Below, piece after piece: positions 30,840 to 41,830 of a stretch of DNA of 64,000 nucleotides. Source of the DNA: Closterium sp. NIES-65 (taxonomy: Eukaryota > Streptophyta > Zygnematophyceae > Desmidiales > Closteriaceae); contig CANXME010000419.1 in NCBI GenBank assembly GCA_948144175.1, forward strand, positions 1-64,000, in the 5' to 3' direction. The notes under the pieces are model-generated. The model searched no databases and was not told where the DNA came from. It saw only the letters and a list, made by a program, of their open reading frames with translations. Every line of letters begins with the position of its first letter. The first letter of the stretch is position 1. A program made the translations under genes and the position numbers.

Positions 30840-31840
30840 GACGACGATAGTGGAGCAGTGCAAGCAGTAGGGGAAGGGCACGCAGTGACAGCGGTACGGT
30901 GCTCACCGGGCAGGGCAGGTCGGGCGGCTCGGCAGGAGGGCGGCTTGGCGACTCGGCGGCTCGGCTGCTGGGCGGCTCGGCTCCCGGGCGGCTCGGCGGC
31001 AGGGCGGCTCGGTTGCAGGGCGGCTCGGGGGCGGGGCGGCTCGGCTGCCGGGCGGCTCGGGTGCAGGGCGGCTCGGGGGCGGGGCGGCTCGGTTGCACTG
31101 CGGCTCGGTGGTCCGGCGGTGCGGCGGCTGCTGCTGGGCGACTCGGCTGCTCCGGTACCGGGCGGCGTGGCGGTCGGCTGCGTGGGCGGCGGGGCCGCGT
31201 AGGTGAGGGCGGCGAGGCCGCGTAGGTGAAGGCGGCGGGGCCGCTCAGGTGAAGGCGGCGGGGCCGCGTAGGAGAGGGCGGTGAGGCCGCACAGCTCAGG
31301 GCGGCGATGCCGCGATAGGAGGGCGGCGGGGCCGCAAGAGCAGAGCGACGGGGCCGCGATGTAAGGGCGGCGGGGCCGCGACCGCAGGGCGACGGGGCCG
31401 CGATCAAAGGGCGGCGGGGCCGCGATGTAAGGGCGGCGGGGCCGCGACGTAAGGGCGGCGGGGCCGCGAGAGCAGGGGCGGCGGAGCCGCGATGTAAGGG
31501 CGGCGGGGCCGCGACGTAAGGGTGGCGGGGCAGCGACAGCAGGGCGACGGGGCCGCGAGGTAAGGGCGGTGGGGCCGCGAGAGCAGGGGCGGCGGGGCCG
31601 CGATCAAAGGGCGGCGGGGCCGCGAGAGCAGGGGCGGCGGGGCCGCGATGTAAGGGCGGCGGGGCCGCGAGGTAAGGGCGACGGGGCCGCGATCAAGGGG
31701 CGGCGGGGCCGCGATCGTAGGGTCGGCCGCTAGGGCAGCTCGGTAAGAGAATGGCCCGAGGCGCGACTCGGGATGAGTGCGCTTCGGGCAGGAAAAAAAA
31801 GAATCGAGTGGTGGGCCCTAGGCGCAGTTCCCACAGGGGA
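30840..31840 (-). repeat. Cop9 GC-rich leader
   Basis: About 1 kb from PBS to gag. 31180-31720 is a degenerate array of about 20-22 bp units such as GGCGGGGCCGCGATGTAAG. 30900-31140 has GGCGGCTCGG units of about 30 bp. ORFs here (minus 30826-31407, plus 30858-31225) are compositional. Likely structured RNA; could hold packaging or translation signals. Confidence 0.7.
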
Positions 31841-31989
31841 ACCTGCTCGATACCATGAGAAGAATAGAACGAGAATGAATGAACTATGAATGAAGTGAGT
31901 ACATATAGGAAACCCTAATTGGGTTGTACCCCCTATGGGATACCCCACTATAGCCTACACAACAGCATAAGCTATATAACGTTCTGACA
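31841..31989 (-). repeat. Cop9 5' LTR and primer-binding site
   Basis: LTR 31856-31989 (134 bp), 131 of 134 positions identical to the 3' LTR. The differences are near the centre (one) and near the TGTCAGAACG end (two). PBS TGGTATCGAGCAGG reads from 31855 downward, a slightly altered initiator-Met site. Confidence 0.93.
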
Positions 31990-31994
31990 TTGTT
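31990..31994. other. Target-site duplication of Cop9, right copy
   Basis: TTGTT immediately after the outer LTR base, identical to 24526-24530. Removing Cop9 plus one copy joins codons GCA CTT GTT to ACC ACT GTC in the Cop8 frame. Confidence 0.93.
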
Positions 31995-33779
31995 ACCACT
32001 GTCGCTGGCTTTGCCTCTTCCCACTGCCTTGACTACGTCGCTCCCTTGGTGAGTGGCCCTGCTCGTTCTCCGTCCTCTGGGGGTGCTCCTGTCTTTCCCC
32101 TGGAGGTCCTAGAGGACAGGCAGTTTGAGCTTGGTTTCCTTGAGGCTGCTGTTCCTCATCTCTGCGCCATGCTGCTTACCCCTGAGGGGGATCCAGACGC
32201 TCTTAACATCCGGATCTCTCGCAATCACGCTGAGGCGGTCTCGGGACCTTGGGCTTTGTACTAGATAGCAGCTGAGGAGGCAGAGATGGCATCTTATAGG
32301 TCCACAGGCACTTACGTCGACGCAGTCCCACCACCTGGGACGAACGTCGTCAGTGGCCGATGGCTCTACAAGGTGAAGCGGCCGCCTGGATCACCACCAC
32401 TGTTCAAGGCGCGTTATGTGGCGAGAGGCTTCAGTCAGCGATAGGGGGTGGACTTCTTCCAGACCTTTGCGCCCACCCCGAAGATGAGTACTCTTCGGGT
32501 GCTGCTGCATATTGCATCCCAGCGCGACTACGAGTTGCACTCCTTGGACTTTTCCACCGCGTTCGTTCAGGGGAGCCTGCACGAGCAGATCTGGCTGCGT
32601 CGCCTGCCTGGCTTCACTGGCTCTTTCCCACCTGGGACCCAGTGGCAGCTGCGTCGACCAGTCTACGGCCTGCGTCAGGCTCCACGTGAGTGGCACGACA
32701 CACTTCGCTCGACCCTTCCAGCGCTTGACTTCTTTCCGTCGCCTGCCGGCCCGTCACTGTTCGTCCGCCGTGGCTCGACCCCATTCTTTGTCCTGGTCTA
32801 CGTTGACGACCTAGTGTTCGCCACTCCCGACCGACGCGCGCTGGTCTCTGTGAAGGAGGAACAGCAGAGGAGACACACTTGCACTGACCTTGGTGAGCTG
32901 CAGCACTACCTTGGCCTGCAGATCACCAGGGACTGGGCAGCTCGCACCATTACGCTGACGCAGTCGCATATGGTCGAGCAGATCCTCACGCGGTTTCGCT
33001 TCCCGTTCTCCAAGGTACAGCTCACCCCTCTTGCTGTGGATCATGGGCTCACGGCTCCACCTTCGGACGAGTCATTTGAGTCCAGTGGTCCATATCCTGA
33101 GCTGGTGGGTTGTCTCATGTACCTGATGACCTGTACTCGCCCAGACCTAGCTTACCATCTTAGCGTCCTTGCGCGCTTTGTTGCGCCTGGGAGACACCGA
33201 CCGTCCCACTGGTCCGCTGCTAAGAGGGTGGCGAAGTATGTGGCGAGTACATCAGGCATGGGACTTGTCCTTGGAGGGAAGCAGCCAGTTACACTCACAA
33301 GTTACTCGGACTCGTCGTGGGCCGACGATGCGGAGACGCGTCGGTCTACACAGGGGTACTCCTTTAGCCTCGGGACAGGTGCTATCTCGTGGCGGTCGAC
33401 TCGGGCTTCGTCCGTTGCCAGTTCCAGCTGTGAGGCAGAGGTGTACGCTGCGGCCATGGCCGCTCAAGAGCTTCGCTGGCTGTCTTTCCTTCTCACCGAC
33501 CTTGGTGAGCGGCCTCGCTCTCCCCCAGTCTTGTTCGCCGACAACAGGTCTGCTGTCCTGTTATGTGAGGAGCCCCGACTGGTTGGGAAGGCGAAGCACA
33601 TCCAGCTTCGTTACTTCCTTCTGCGTGAGTTGCAGCAGCGTGGCCAGGCGCTCGTTCGACGTGTTGTCTCTGAGGCCAACACGGCAGATATCTTCACCAA
33701 GGCGTTGCCGCCATGTGACCACCAGCGCTTCTGCACCCAGCTTGGCCTTGTGCCTGCCCGTCCACACTTGCTTACGTAG
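31995..33779 (+). pseudogene. Cop8 pre-RT, reverse transcriptase and RNase H
   Basis: One frame throughout, with TAG at 32262 and 32442 (the second where QGVDFF is expected, CAG to TAG). From 32448 a 443-codon open frame is fully intact: LHSLDFSTAFVQGSLHEQIW, catalytic FVLVYVDDLVFATPD, RNase H TSYSDSSWADDAETR, SSSCEAEVYAAAMAAQ, FADNRSAVLL, AKHIQLRYFLLRE, NTADIFTKALPPCDHQRF. All catalytic acidic residues present. Ends at TAG 33777. It diverges from Cop9 RT at many positions, marking a subfamily. Confidence 0.9.
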
Positions 33780-33848
33780 AGATGCCTTGTCCTGCATGTC
33801 TTGTACTCTTGCATCTCTTTATATTTGCTATATACATGCATGTGGACT

Positions 33849-33941
33849 GGCCTTGTGGCCCCTAGTTTGCTCTCGGAGTGTGTGGTGCCTTTGAGCTCCA
33901 CCCTGAGATTTGTCTTGTTCATGTGGACTGGTCTTGTGACC
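33849..33941 (+). other. Cop8 copy of the three-hairpin 3' UTR module
   Basis: Hairpin 1 GGCC-TTGT-GGCC (33849-33860). Hairpin 2 CTCGG (33872) with CTGAG (33903), one G-U pair, enclosing GTGG (33882) and CCAC (33898). Hairpin 3 GGTC-TTGT-GACC (33930-33941). Sequence between stems differs from the other copies, yet the pairs are kept. Confidence 0.72.
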
Positions 33942-33985
33942 GTTGCTTGCTCTTGTTGTTTCTACAGGACTACCGACACCTAGAT

Positions 33986-34124
33986 TATGGGGGTGTGTCA
34001 AATTATAATTCTATAGTTTGTGTAGTTCTAGTCTAGGTGTTCTCCCTTATGTTATTTTCTACTTGCACTAGGGCTAGGTTTTGCATATATCTTGTTTGTA
34101 CTTTCTGTTTAAATCAATTTTACA
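33986..34124 (+). repeat. Cop8 polypurine tract and 3' LTR
   Basis: TTATGGGGGTG ends at 33995. LTR from TGTCAAATTATAATTC (33996) to CAATTTTACA (34124), 129 bp. The core is diverged (ACTTGCACTAGGGCTAGG). An alternative end at 34132 (GTGACA) is possible, but the first fits the family length and TTTTxACA terminus. Confidence 0.75.
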
Positions 34125-34132
34125 TTGTGACA

Positions 34133-35400
34133 CCCCCGATTTTCTGTGGCCGTTTGTGGTCCGATACGATGCGCATGAGCTCAACCTCTGGCCCCGTGTC
34201 TCCTTGCCGGAGACCTCGCCCACCCTGCGGTGGACGGGGAAGGTTGGCGATGCGTCAGTGTTCCGGTCGGGGGTTCTCGTGCCTTTGTCTGCGATACATC
34301 CGCGGACAAGCTGTCCGCCCGCGCTATTCCCTGCATCTTCCTTGGCTTTGTCCCTGACGCGCCTGGCTGGCAGTTTTACCACCCCACCTCGCGTCGAGTC
34401 CTGCCCTCTCAGGATGTCACGTTCGATGAGTCGGTTCCCTTTTATCGTCTCTTCCCCTACCGCACTGCACCGCTACCCCCCCTCGAAGCTCTTCCTTGCA
34501 CCAGGTCCTCCTCCGGTTGACCCCCTCCCCCCTCAAGGTCCTGCTCCCTCAGGTGTGTCTCAGGTAGATGCTCTCGAGCTTGTCGAGGTAGCGGTTGACT
34601 CTGATGCTGCTACTGGGGGTGGTGCTGCTGGGGGTGCTGAGCCTGAGCGTGCGGAGCCTGGGGGTTCTGAGCCTGAGCGTGTGGAGCCTGGGGGTGCTGA
34701 GCCTGACCGTGTGAAGTGTGGGGGTGTTGAGCCTAAAATTGCTGAGTCTGAGGGTGCGGAGCCTGTGGGTGCTGAGCCTGGGGGTGCTAAGTGTGAGGGT
34801 GCGGAGCCTGGGGGTGCTGAGCCTGGGGGTGCTGTGCCTGGAAGTGCTGAGCCTGATGTTGCTGAGACTGGGGGTGTTGAGTCTACTGGAGTTCCTGCAG
34901 GTGCCTCGTCCCGGCGGGAGCCTCTCTCTCCACCGCAGCTACGCGAGTGGTTAGCTCGCCGCTGGAGACTCCAGAGAGGTGCTGCTGGAGCTGGAGCTGC
35001 TGGAGATCCTGCTGGTGCTAGAGTTGCTGGAGGTACTGCTGGAGCTGGAGCGGCTGGAGGAGCTGGAGCTCCTGTAGCTGCAGGTGCTGCTGGAGCTGGA
35101 GCTGCTGGAGGTACTGCTGGTGCTAGACCTGCTGGAGGTGCTAGAGCCGCTGGTCCCGGAGGTGCTCATACTGGAGGTACTGGAGCTGCTGGGGCTGGTG
35201 GTGCTGCTGGAGTTGGAGCGGGAGGCGCTAGTGTTGTTGCTGCTGGAGGTGCTCCTGGAGCTGGAACTACTGGAGGTGCTAGAGCTGGTGGTGTTGCGGG
35301 AGTAGGAGCTGGAGACCCCGGAGCTGGGAGAACTGGTGCTGTCTCTGCTGGTTCTGGAGGCGCTACGCGGCCGCGGCCGTACTTTTTTCCACTTCTTCAG
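34133..35400 (+). pseudogene. Cop7 integrase C-terminus and INT-RT insert
   Basis: RVSLPETSPTLRWTGKVGDAS, then frame changes near 34265 into DTSADKLSARAIPCIFLGF and SQDVTFDESVPFYRLFPYRT. Insert: PPPVDPLPPQGPAPSGVSQ, a GGAEPERAEPGG decapeptide array (34620-34890), the LREW module EPLSPPQLREWLARRWRLQR (34925-34980), and a Gly-Ala collagen-like block to about 35340, ending PRPYFFPLLQQVLDLPPST. The frame starting 34081 includes LTR-derived residues at its N-terminus and is not a natural start. Confidence 0.78.
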
Positions 35401-36615
35401 CAGGTTCTTGACCTCCCGCCTTCTACTGGTCCCACTCTTCCCTTACTGTGTCCCCAGCCTGCCCAGCCGCAGTCGCAGCTAGAGCCAGCCTCTCCACTCC
35501 CTTGTCCTTCTCCTTACTCTAGGCTGACTAGAGGTCTTACGAAGCGTCGTGAGCCTGAGTCTCGTCCTGCGTTGCCTGAGTCTCATCCTTCGTCACCTGT
35601 TCGCGCTGTTCGTACTGGTAGTCATGTCCCGCGTCCGCGTCCTCCTCCTGTCCCGAGCATACACTAGATGGCACTTTGTCCTTCCACTGCTCCACTGCGC
35701 GTCCCTCTGCCGTCTCCTCTCTTGCTGACGGTCCGGACCCCGAGTCTGACTCATTTCGTGCTGCTAGTCCTACTGTCACGCGTCTACTAGCCAGCGTTGT
35801 CTCTGACCCGTTGTTTGAGTCCACTGCTGCGTCTCCCCTAGTTGCTGAGCTTGTTGACTTTGCTGCCGCCTGTCGTCTAGACTACGCCGCTAGTCTTGTT
35901 GCTGAGTCCGAGTCTAAGTTTGTCTGTCCTCCGTCTGTCGGAGGTGAGTGTGCTCTTAGCACGGACGTCCTTGAGGACAGGCAGGAGGACTTTGAGTGCT
36001 TTGCTGCTGCTTTACCTCATCTCGTATCCATGTTGATTGCCCCTGAGGGAGACCAGGATGCACCAGACATCCCGACCCCGCGCTCTTATGCAGAGGCGAT
36101 AGAGGGTCCCTACTCCTCTCAGTGGCAGACAGCCATGGACGTAGAGATGGCTTCCTGGAAGTTCACACGCACCTATGTCGATCAGGTTCCCTCGCCTGGG
36201 GCGAACATTGTCAGTGGCATGTGGATCTTCAGGGTGAAGCGGCCGCCGGGTTCTCCGCCTGTCTTCAAGGCGCGTTACGTTGCACAAGGCTTCGGTCAGC
36301 GAGAGGGAGTTGACTTCTTCCAGACCTTCTCCCCCACCCCGAAGATGACCACTCTTTGGGTTCTGCTGCACATAGCTGCTCAGCGTGACTACGAGCTGCA
36401 CTCTCTTGACTTCAGCACTGCTTTCCTACAGGGCAGCCTGCACGAGGAGATCTGGCTGCGCCGCCCACCTGGCTTCATTGGGTCGTTTACTCCTGGTACC
36501 CAGTGGAGCCTCCGACGGCCAGTCTATGGTCTCCGCCAGGCCCTGTGAGTAGCACGACACACTGAGGACGACCCTTACGGCTCTTGGCTTTGCTCCTTCC
36601 ACTGCTGACCCGTCG
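35401..36615 (+). pseudogene. Cop7 pre-RT and N-terminal reverse transcriptase
   Basis: Open from 35676: TRLLASVVSDPLFESTAAS, LVAELVDFAAACRLDYAASL, GGECALSTDVLEDRQEDF, SYAEAIEGPYSSQWQTAMD, GANIVSGMWIFRVKRPPGS, LHSLDFSTAFLQGSLHEEIW and RRPVYGLRQA. A TGA follows at 36546, then the text fades into the Cop10 LTR at TADP. The catalytic YVDD box and most of RNase H are missing; the tail resumes at 42617. Confidence 0.85.
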
Positions 36616-36763
36616 TGTTAGAATCTAGATGTGAACGAGAATGATGAAACTAGAAAGCAGGGTGATACAAGTAGGCAACCCTAACAATGTTGTACCCCCT
36701 AAGGCTAAACCCACTATAGCCTACACAAAATAAACATATATAATGTTTGACACACCCCCATAG
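36616..36763 (-). repeat. Cop10 3' LTR and polypurine tract
   Basis: LTR 36616-36752 (137 bp), minus strand TGTCAAACATTATAT ... GATTCTAACA. PPT CTATGGGGGTG at 36763-36753. The five bases outside (CGTCG, 36611-36615) have no partner because the other end is lost. Confidence 0.88.
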
Positions 36764-36785
36764 GCTAAGTGGGAGACAACCAGAT

Positions 36786-36880
36786 GGTCACAAGACTAGT
36801 CAAAGCAAAGCAAAGCAAGCTCAGGGTGGATCTCAAGGAAACCACACAAATTCTGAGCACAAGCAAGTGGTCACAAGACT
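36786..36880 (-). other. Cop10 copy of the three-hairpin 3' UTR module
   Basis: Minus strand: hairpins 1 and 3 are both AGTC-TTGT-GACC (36880-36869 and 36797-36786), keeping only three inner pairs. Hairpin 2 pairs GCTCAG (36858) with CTGAGC (36824-36819) and GTGG with CCAC (36845 and 36829). The loop differs from other copies (TTTCCTTGAGAT). Confidence 0.65.
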
Positions 36881-36987
36881 AGTTCACATGCAGTTTGATA
36901 ATATAACAAGAGGTACAGTGATCACAACATAGCAAGTGTAAGCATGCAGGTATATATATATATATAGAGATCATAGTAAAAAGAGAG

Positions 36988-38900
36988 TCAAGAAGTAAGA
37001 AAGTGAGGCACAGTAGGCACAAGGCCTAGAACAGTACAGAAACGTTGATGATCACAAGGCTGAAGCGCCTTGGTGAACACATCAGCAGTCTTGGCCCGAG
37101 TGGCCACGTAGGCAAGACGAAGCTGACCTCGCTGCTGCAGCTCTCGAGCAAGGAAGTAGCGTAGAGCGATATGCTTCGTTCTGTGCTCCAGTCTGTGCTC
37201 CTGACACAAGGCAATGGTAGCCTTGTTGTCGACGTACAGCACTGGAGGAGAACGAGGCGGCTCTCCCAGGTCAGTCAGCAGGTAGGTGAGCCAGCGTAAC
37301 TCCTGTGCAGCCATGGCTGTGGCGTAGATCTCAGCCTCACAACTGGAGCTGAGAACTGAAGACGAGCGAGTAGAACACCAAGAAACTGAACCAGAGCCAA
37401 GGCTGAAGGTGTAACCCTGAGACGACCGCTGAGTAGCCTGGTCGTCAACCCAAGAAGCGTCTGAGTGCCCAGTGAGGACAACTCGAGTCCGTCCTCCAAG
37501 CACGAGCCCCATGCTCGACGTACTGCACAAGTAGCGAAACACCCTCTTAGCGGCATCCATGTGCTCCTTCCGGTGACGGCCAGGAGCGACATAGCTTGCT
37601 AGGATGCTAAGAGGGTATGCAAGGTCAGGTCGAGTGCAGGTCATCAGGTACATGAGGCAGCCCACAAGCTCTGGATACGGGCCACTAGGCTCTACGGACT
37701 CATCGAAAGGCAGAGCTGAGAGCGAGTGACCGGTAGGCAGAGGAGTGGCCTGAGGCGAGGAGTACGTGAAGCGGAAGCGCTGAAGGACCTGCTGCACCAT
37801 GTGTGACGGAGTCAAGGTGGTGGTGCGCTGTGCTCTGTCCCGGGTGATCCGCAAGCCAAGATAGCTTGTCACTTCACCCAGGTCTGTGCACGTGTGTCTC
37901 TTCTGCAGCTCCGACTTCACGTGGGCAAGTTCCTCAGTGTCAGTAGTAGCAAAGACCAAGTCGTCTACGTAAACGAGAACGCAGAACAGCGGCAGAGTGG
38001 TGTCGGTGCGTAGAAACAGCGACGGGTGAGCAGTAGAAGGAGCAAACCCAAGAGCCGCAAGAGTAGTCCTCAGTGTGTTGTGCCATTCACGGGGTGCCTG
38101 GCGGAGACCGTAGACTGGCCGCCGGAGGCTCCACTGGGTACCAGGAGGGAACGACCCAGTGAAGCCAGGTGGGCGGCGCAGCCAGATCTCCTCGTGCAGG
38201 CTGCCCTGTAGGAAAGCAGTGCTAAAGTGAAGAGAGTGGAGCCCGTAGTCACGCTGAGCAGCTACGTGCAGCAGAACCCGAAGAGGGGTCGGGTCATCTT
38301 CGGGGTCGGGGAGAAGGTCTGGAAGAAGTCAACTCCCTCTCGCTGACTGAAGCCTCGTGCAACGTAACGCGCCTTGAAGACAGGCGGAGAACCCGGTGGC
38401 TGCTTCACCCTGAAAATCCACATGCCACTGACGATGTTCGTCCCAAGTGGGGGAACCTTGTCGACGTAGGTGCCTATGGAATTCCAGGAGGCCATCTCTG
38501 CGTCCATGGCTGTCTGCCACTGAGAGGAGTAGGGACCCTCCATCGCCTTTGCGTAAGAGCTTGGGGTCGGGATGTCTGGTGCATCTGGGTCTCCCTCAGG
38601 GGCAATCAGCATGGACACGAGATGAGGCAAAGCAGCGGCAAAGCACTCAAACTCCTCCTGCATGTCCTCAAGGACGTCTGTGCCAAGAGCACACTCACCC
38701 CCAAAGGACGGAGGATAGATAGACTCAGACTCAGCAACAAGGCTAGCGGCGTAGTCGAGACGACAGGCGGCAGCAAAGTCAACTAACTCAGCGACTAGAG
38801 CAGACGCAGTAGATGACTCAAAGGTAAGGTCAGTGAAAACAGTGGCGAGGAGACGCGTGACAGTAGGACTGGCAGCACGAAGGGAGTCAGACTACGGGTC
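36988..38900 (-). pseudogene. Cop10 reverse transcriptase-RNase H
   Basis: Pre-RT and RT start in the frame ending 38262 (GGPYSSQWQTAMD-like, NIVSGMWIFRVKQPPGS, GVDFFQTFSPTPKM). Four extra bases near 38290 shift frame. The rest is open to the stop at 36988: IWLRRPPGFTGSFPPGTQW, catalytic VLVYVDDLVFATTD, RNase H GHSDASWVDDQATQ, SSSCEAEIYATAMAAQ, YVDNKATIAL, HRTKHIALRYFLARE, KTADVFTKALQPCDHQRF. Catalytic residues intact. The 38664-38900 region carries LVAELVDFAAACRLDYAASL. Confidence 0.87.
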
Positions 38901-40290
38901 AGCAAGAGCAGGAAGAGAGGACGCTAGAGGAGACGGCCGAGGGACACGCTGTGGAGCAGTGCAAGGACGCAGAGTCATGTAGTGAGTGCCACGGACAGGA
39001 GGACAACGCTCGCGCGGAACACGACGACGAGCACGGACAGGCGACACTGAACGAGACTCAGGCGACGCAGGACGAGACTCAGGCGACGCAGGACGAGACT
39101 TAGGCGCACAACGCTCCGTAAGACCTCTAGTCGGTCCAGCGTAAGGAGAGGCAGGCTGTAACTGTGATTGCGACTGGACCGGTGGTGGACTCACTAGGGG
39201 AAGAGTAGGACCGGTAGAGGGCGGGAGGTCAAGAACCTTGTGAAGGAGCGGAACGTAGTACGGCCGCGGCCGCTCAGCACCTCCTTAACCCGCAGAGACA
39301 GCACCAGCACCCTCAGCCCCAGGGTCTCCAGCGACAACTCCCGCAGCACCACCAGTAACCCCAGCAGCTCCAGTACCTCCAACTCCAACCCCCGCAGCAG
39401 CTCCAGTCCCAGCAGCTCCAGTACCTCCAGTACGAGCACCTTCAGAACCAGCGGCTCCAGCAGCTCCAGCACCAGCAGGACCTCTAGTAGCTCCAGCACC
39501 AGTAGCACCTCCAGCAGCACCAGCAGCACCTCCAGTAGCTCCAGCACCAGCAGCACCTCCAGCAGCACCTGCACCAGCAGCACCTCCAGCAGAATAAGCT
39601 GCACCTCCAGTACCAGAAGCGCCTCCAGTAGCTCCAGCACCAGCAGCACCTCCAGCAGCTCCAGCACCAGCAGTACCACCAGCAACACCACCACCAGCAG
39701 CTCCAGCTCCAGGGCCCAAAGCACCAGTAGCACCACTCCGAAGACTGCAGCGCCGAGCATACCACTCTCGGGGCCGCTGGGGAGAGGGCGGCTCCCGCCT
39801 AGGCGGGGAACCACGAGCACCAGCTCCAGCAGCACCCCTAGCCCCAGAAGCGCCCCTCCTGAGGCTGCAGTACCGCGAGTACCACTCACGCAGCTGCTGT
39901 GAAGAGGGAGCGCCTCCAGGCGCCGCACGGTCAGTCGCAGCACCCCCAGGCTCAGTACCCTCAGATGTAGCACTCTCAGGCTCAGCACCCCCGGACTCAA
40001 CAACCTCAGGCTCAGCACCCCCAGGCTCCGCACCCCCAGGCTCCGTACCCGCAGGCTCAGCACCCCCAGGCTCCACACGCTCAGGCTCAGCACCCCCAGG
40101 CTCCTCACCCCCAGGCTCAGCACCCCTAGCAGGACGAGAGTCAACAGCTACCTCGACAGGCTCAACCGGGTCTACCTGGGACACACCTGAGGGAGCGGCA
40201 CCCTGAGGGGGGAGGGGGTCTACCACAGCAGCACCTGGTGCGAGGAAGAGAGGCAGGGGGGGGGAGCGGGGCAGTGCGGTAGGGGAAGAG
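38901..40290 (-). pseudogene. Cop10 INT-RT insert with two LREW modules
   Basis: Frame from 40616 to a TAA at 39285: PLPPQGAAPSGVSQVDPVEP, a GGAEPERVEPGG array (40130-39930), SSQQLREWYSRYCSLRRG (about 39905) and PSPQRPREWYARRCSLRSG (about 39785). About 450 bp of Gly-Ala collagen-like repeat follow, reaching 39290. The region 39230-38900 holds the Pro/Ser/Arg-rich stretch with a doubled ESRPASP unit (39040-39100). A frameshift in a G run near 40258 separates it from integrase. Confidence 0.75.
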
Positions 40291-41830
40291 GCGGTAGTAG
40301 GGGACCGACTCGTTGAAGGTGACATCCTGAGAGGGCAGGACACGGCGTGGGGTGGCGTGGTAAAACTGCCACCCAGACGCGTCCGGGACAAAGCCAAGGA
40401 AGACACAAGGAATAGCGCGGGAGGAGAGCTTGTTCGCGGACGTATCGCGGACAAAAGCACGAGATCCCCAGACCCGGAAACGCGACGCATCGCCAACCTT
40501 CCCCGTCCACAGCAGTGTGGGCGAGGTCTCCGGCAAGGAGACACGGGGCCAGAGGTTGAGCTGATGCGCGGCGTACCGGACCGCAAACGGCCACAGAAAA
40601 TGGGGGGCAGCCGCATGGATCAATGAGGTACGAGCGACCTCCATGACCAAGCCAATGCGGCGCTCAGCAACCCCATTATGTTGTGGAGAGGCCGGAAGCG
40701 TGAACGACTGCTCAATGCCCTCCCCCTCACAGAAGGCCCTCAAGAGGTCGGAAGAAAACTCCCCACCTCTGTCAAAGTGCAGACGCAGGACAGGAAAGTC
40801 CGAGTGGAACCTCTCGCTGAGCTGGAGACGAGCAGCGCGGATCCAAGGGATCAAAACATCAGGGACTTCACCCTTGGTGCGCAAGGGGAAGACCGTGGTG
40901 TAACGCGAGTAGTCGTCAGCAACTATCAAGAAGTACCTCTCGTGACCCTGTCCACGGACGCGGGCTGGGCCCCACACGTCCATGTGGAGCGTCTGCAGGG
41001 GAGCAGTCGTCGGGGGAAACGAGGAGGAGTGAGGAGCGGCGCGCTGCCGCCCCTCGACACAGGGAAGACAGGAAGGAGCAGGCGAGGGTGGGAGGGGAGG
41101 GAGAACTCTGGGAAGACCAGAGACAAGGTACCGGGAGTGCATGCCACGAAGGCGCTGCACTGACGGGTGACCAAGGCGGTGGTGCCAGAGGACGGTCTCG
41201 TGCGCCAGGGAGCAACACGAGCAGGGGGCCGACAGCTGACCTGACGCAGACGCAGACGCAGCTACCTGAGGGGACGCAGTGGTCAGTGTGTCCAGGTCCG
41301 ACCCCGGCTGCCGAGTGAAGGTAGCCAGGTGGCGACCCGTCCGAGCACACGTGCAGTGTGTCACGCGCTCGTAGGCAGGGGTGAACTGGTGGACACCCTC
41401 GTCCTAGTGCGCACTACCGCCACCAAGTTCGTAGACAACGAGGGGAGGTAGAGACCTGACAGTGTGCCCGATGGGACCGCAGGACAAGGGAGGACAGTGG
41501 AGGAGGTCGCAATGACCGGACCCCCAGAGGGGTCAGCGAGGGAGACTGCGACCGGCCGAGCAAGCTGCTCAAGGGCAGTGCGGTCACGAAAGAAACAGCG
41601 GGAAGCACCTGAGTCCAGTGTGAAGGTGTGCAGTGCCTCAGTAGACGTAGTACCTGAAGGCGTAGACTCACAAGCACTTGAAGCAGCAGACTCACGAGCG
41701 CCTAGAGCAGCAGTCTCACCAGCACCTGGGGCAACAGACACACTAGCACCTAGAGCGGCAGCCTCACCAGTACCTAGAGCAGCAGACTGGATACCGGGGT
41801 CAGGCGGCACACAGGTGACAGGCACTCTCA
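40291..41830 (-). pseudogene. Cop10 protease and integrase
   Basis: Protease HTFTLDSGASRCFFRDRTA (about 41625-41575). A shift near 41400 joins to a 400-codon integrase frame (41364-40162): AHETVLWHHRLGHPS and PSCLPCVEGRQ (HHCC), LHMDVWGPA (40980), LHFDRGGEFSS (40775, His-Phe-Asp variant) and PQHNGVAERRI (40670). C-terminal RVWGSRAFVRDTSANKLSS and SQDVTFNESVPYYRLFPYRT follow. All catalytic acidic residues kept. Would insert cDNA into the genome. Confidence 0.88.

Larger units (their letters stand above)
24531..31989 (-). mobile_element. Cop9: Ty1/copia element with both LTRs and TSD (7459 bp)
   Basis: Both 134-bp LTRs, initiator-Met PBS, leader, gag-PR-INT-RT-RH, structured 3' UTR and polypurine tract are all present on the minus strand, flanked by TTGTT. 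LTRs differ at 3 of 134 positions. The polyprotein has one TAA, two TAG and one frameshift. It is the best-preserved member of the main family and the reference for the others. Inserted in antisense orientation into Cop8 pol. Confidence 0.95.
31990..34124 (+). mobile_element. Cop8 part 2: pre-RT to 3' LTR
   Basis: Continues the Cop8 frame beyond the Cop9 insertion through RT, RNase H, structured 3' UTR and 3' LTR. The next sequence (34133 on) is the C-terminal half of integrase of another copy (Cop7), consistent with Cop8 lying inside Cop7. Confidence 0.88.
34125..36615 (+). mobile_element. Cop7 part 2: integrase C-terminus to mid-RT
   Basis: Resumes at DFLWPFVVRYDAHELN, about 90 residues further along integrase than where part 1 stopped. 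It proceeds through the INT-RT insert and RT to TADP, where the Cop10 LTR (36616) cuts it. Assignment to the same element as part 1 is inferred from complementary content, orientation and LTR similarity. Confidence 0.68.
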
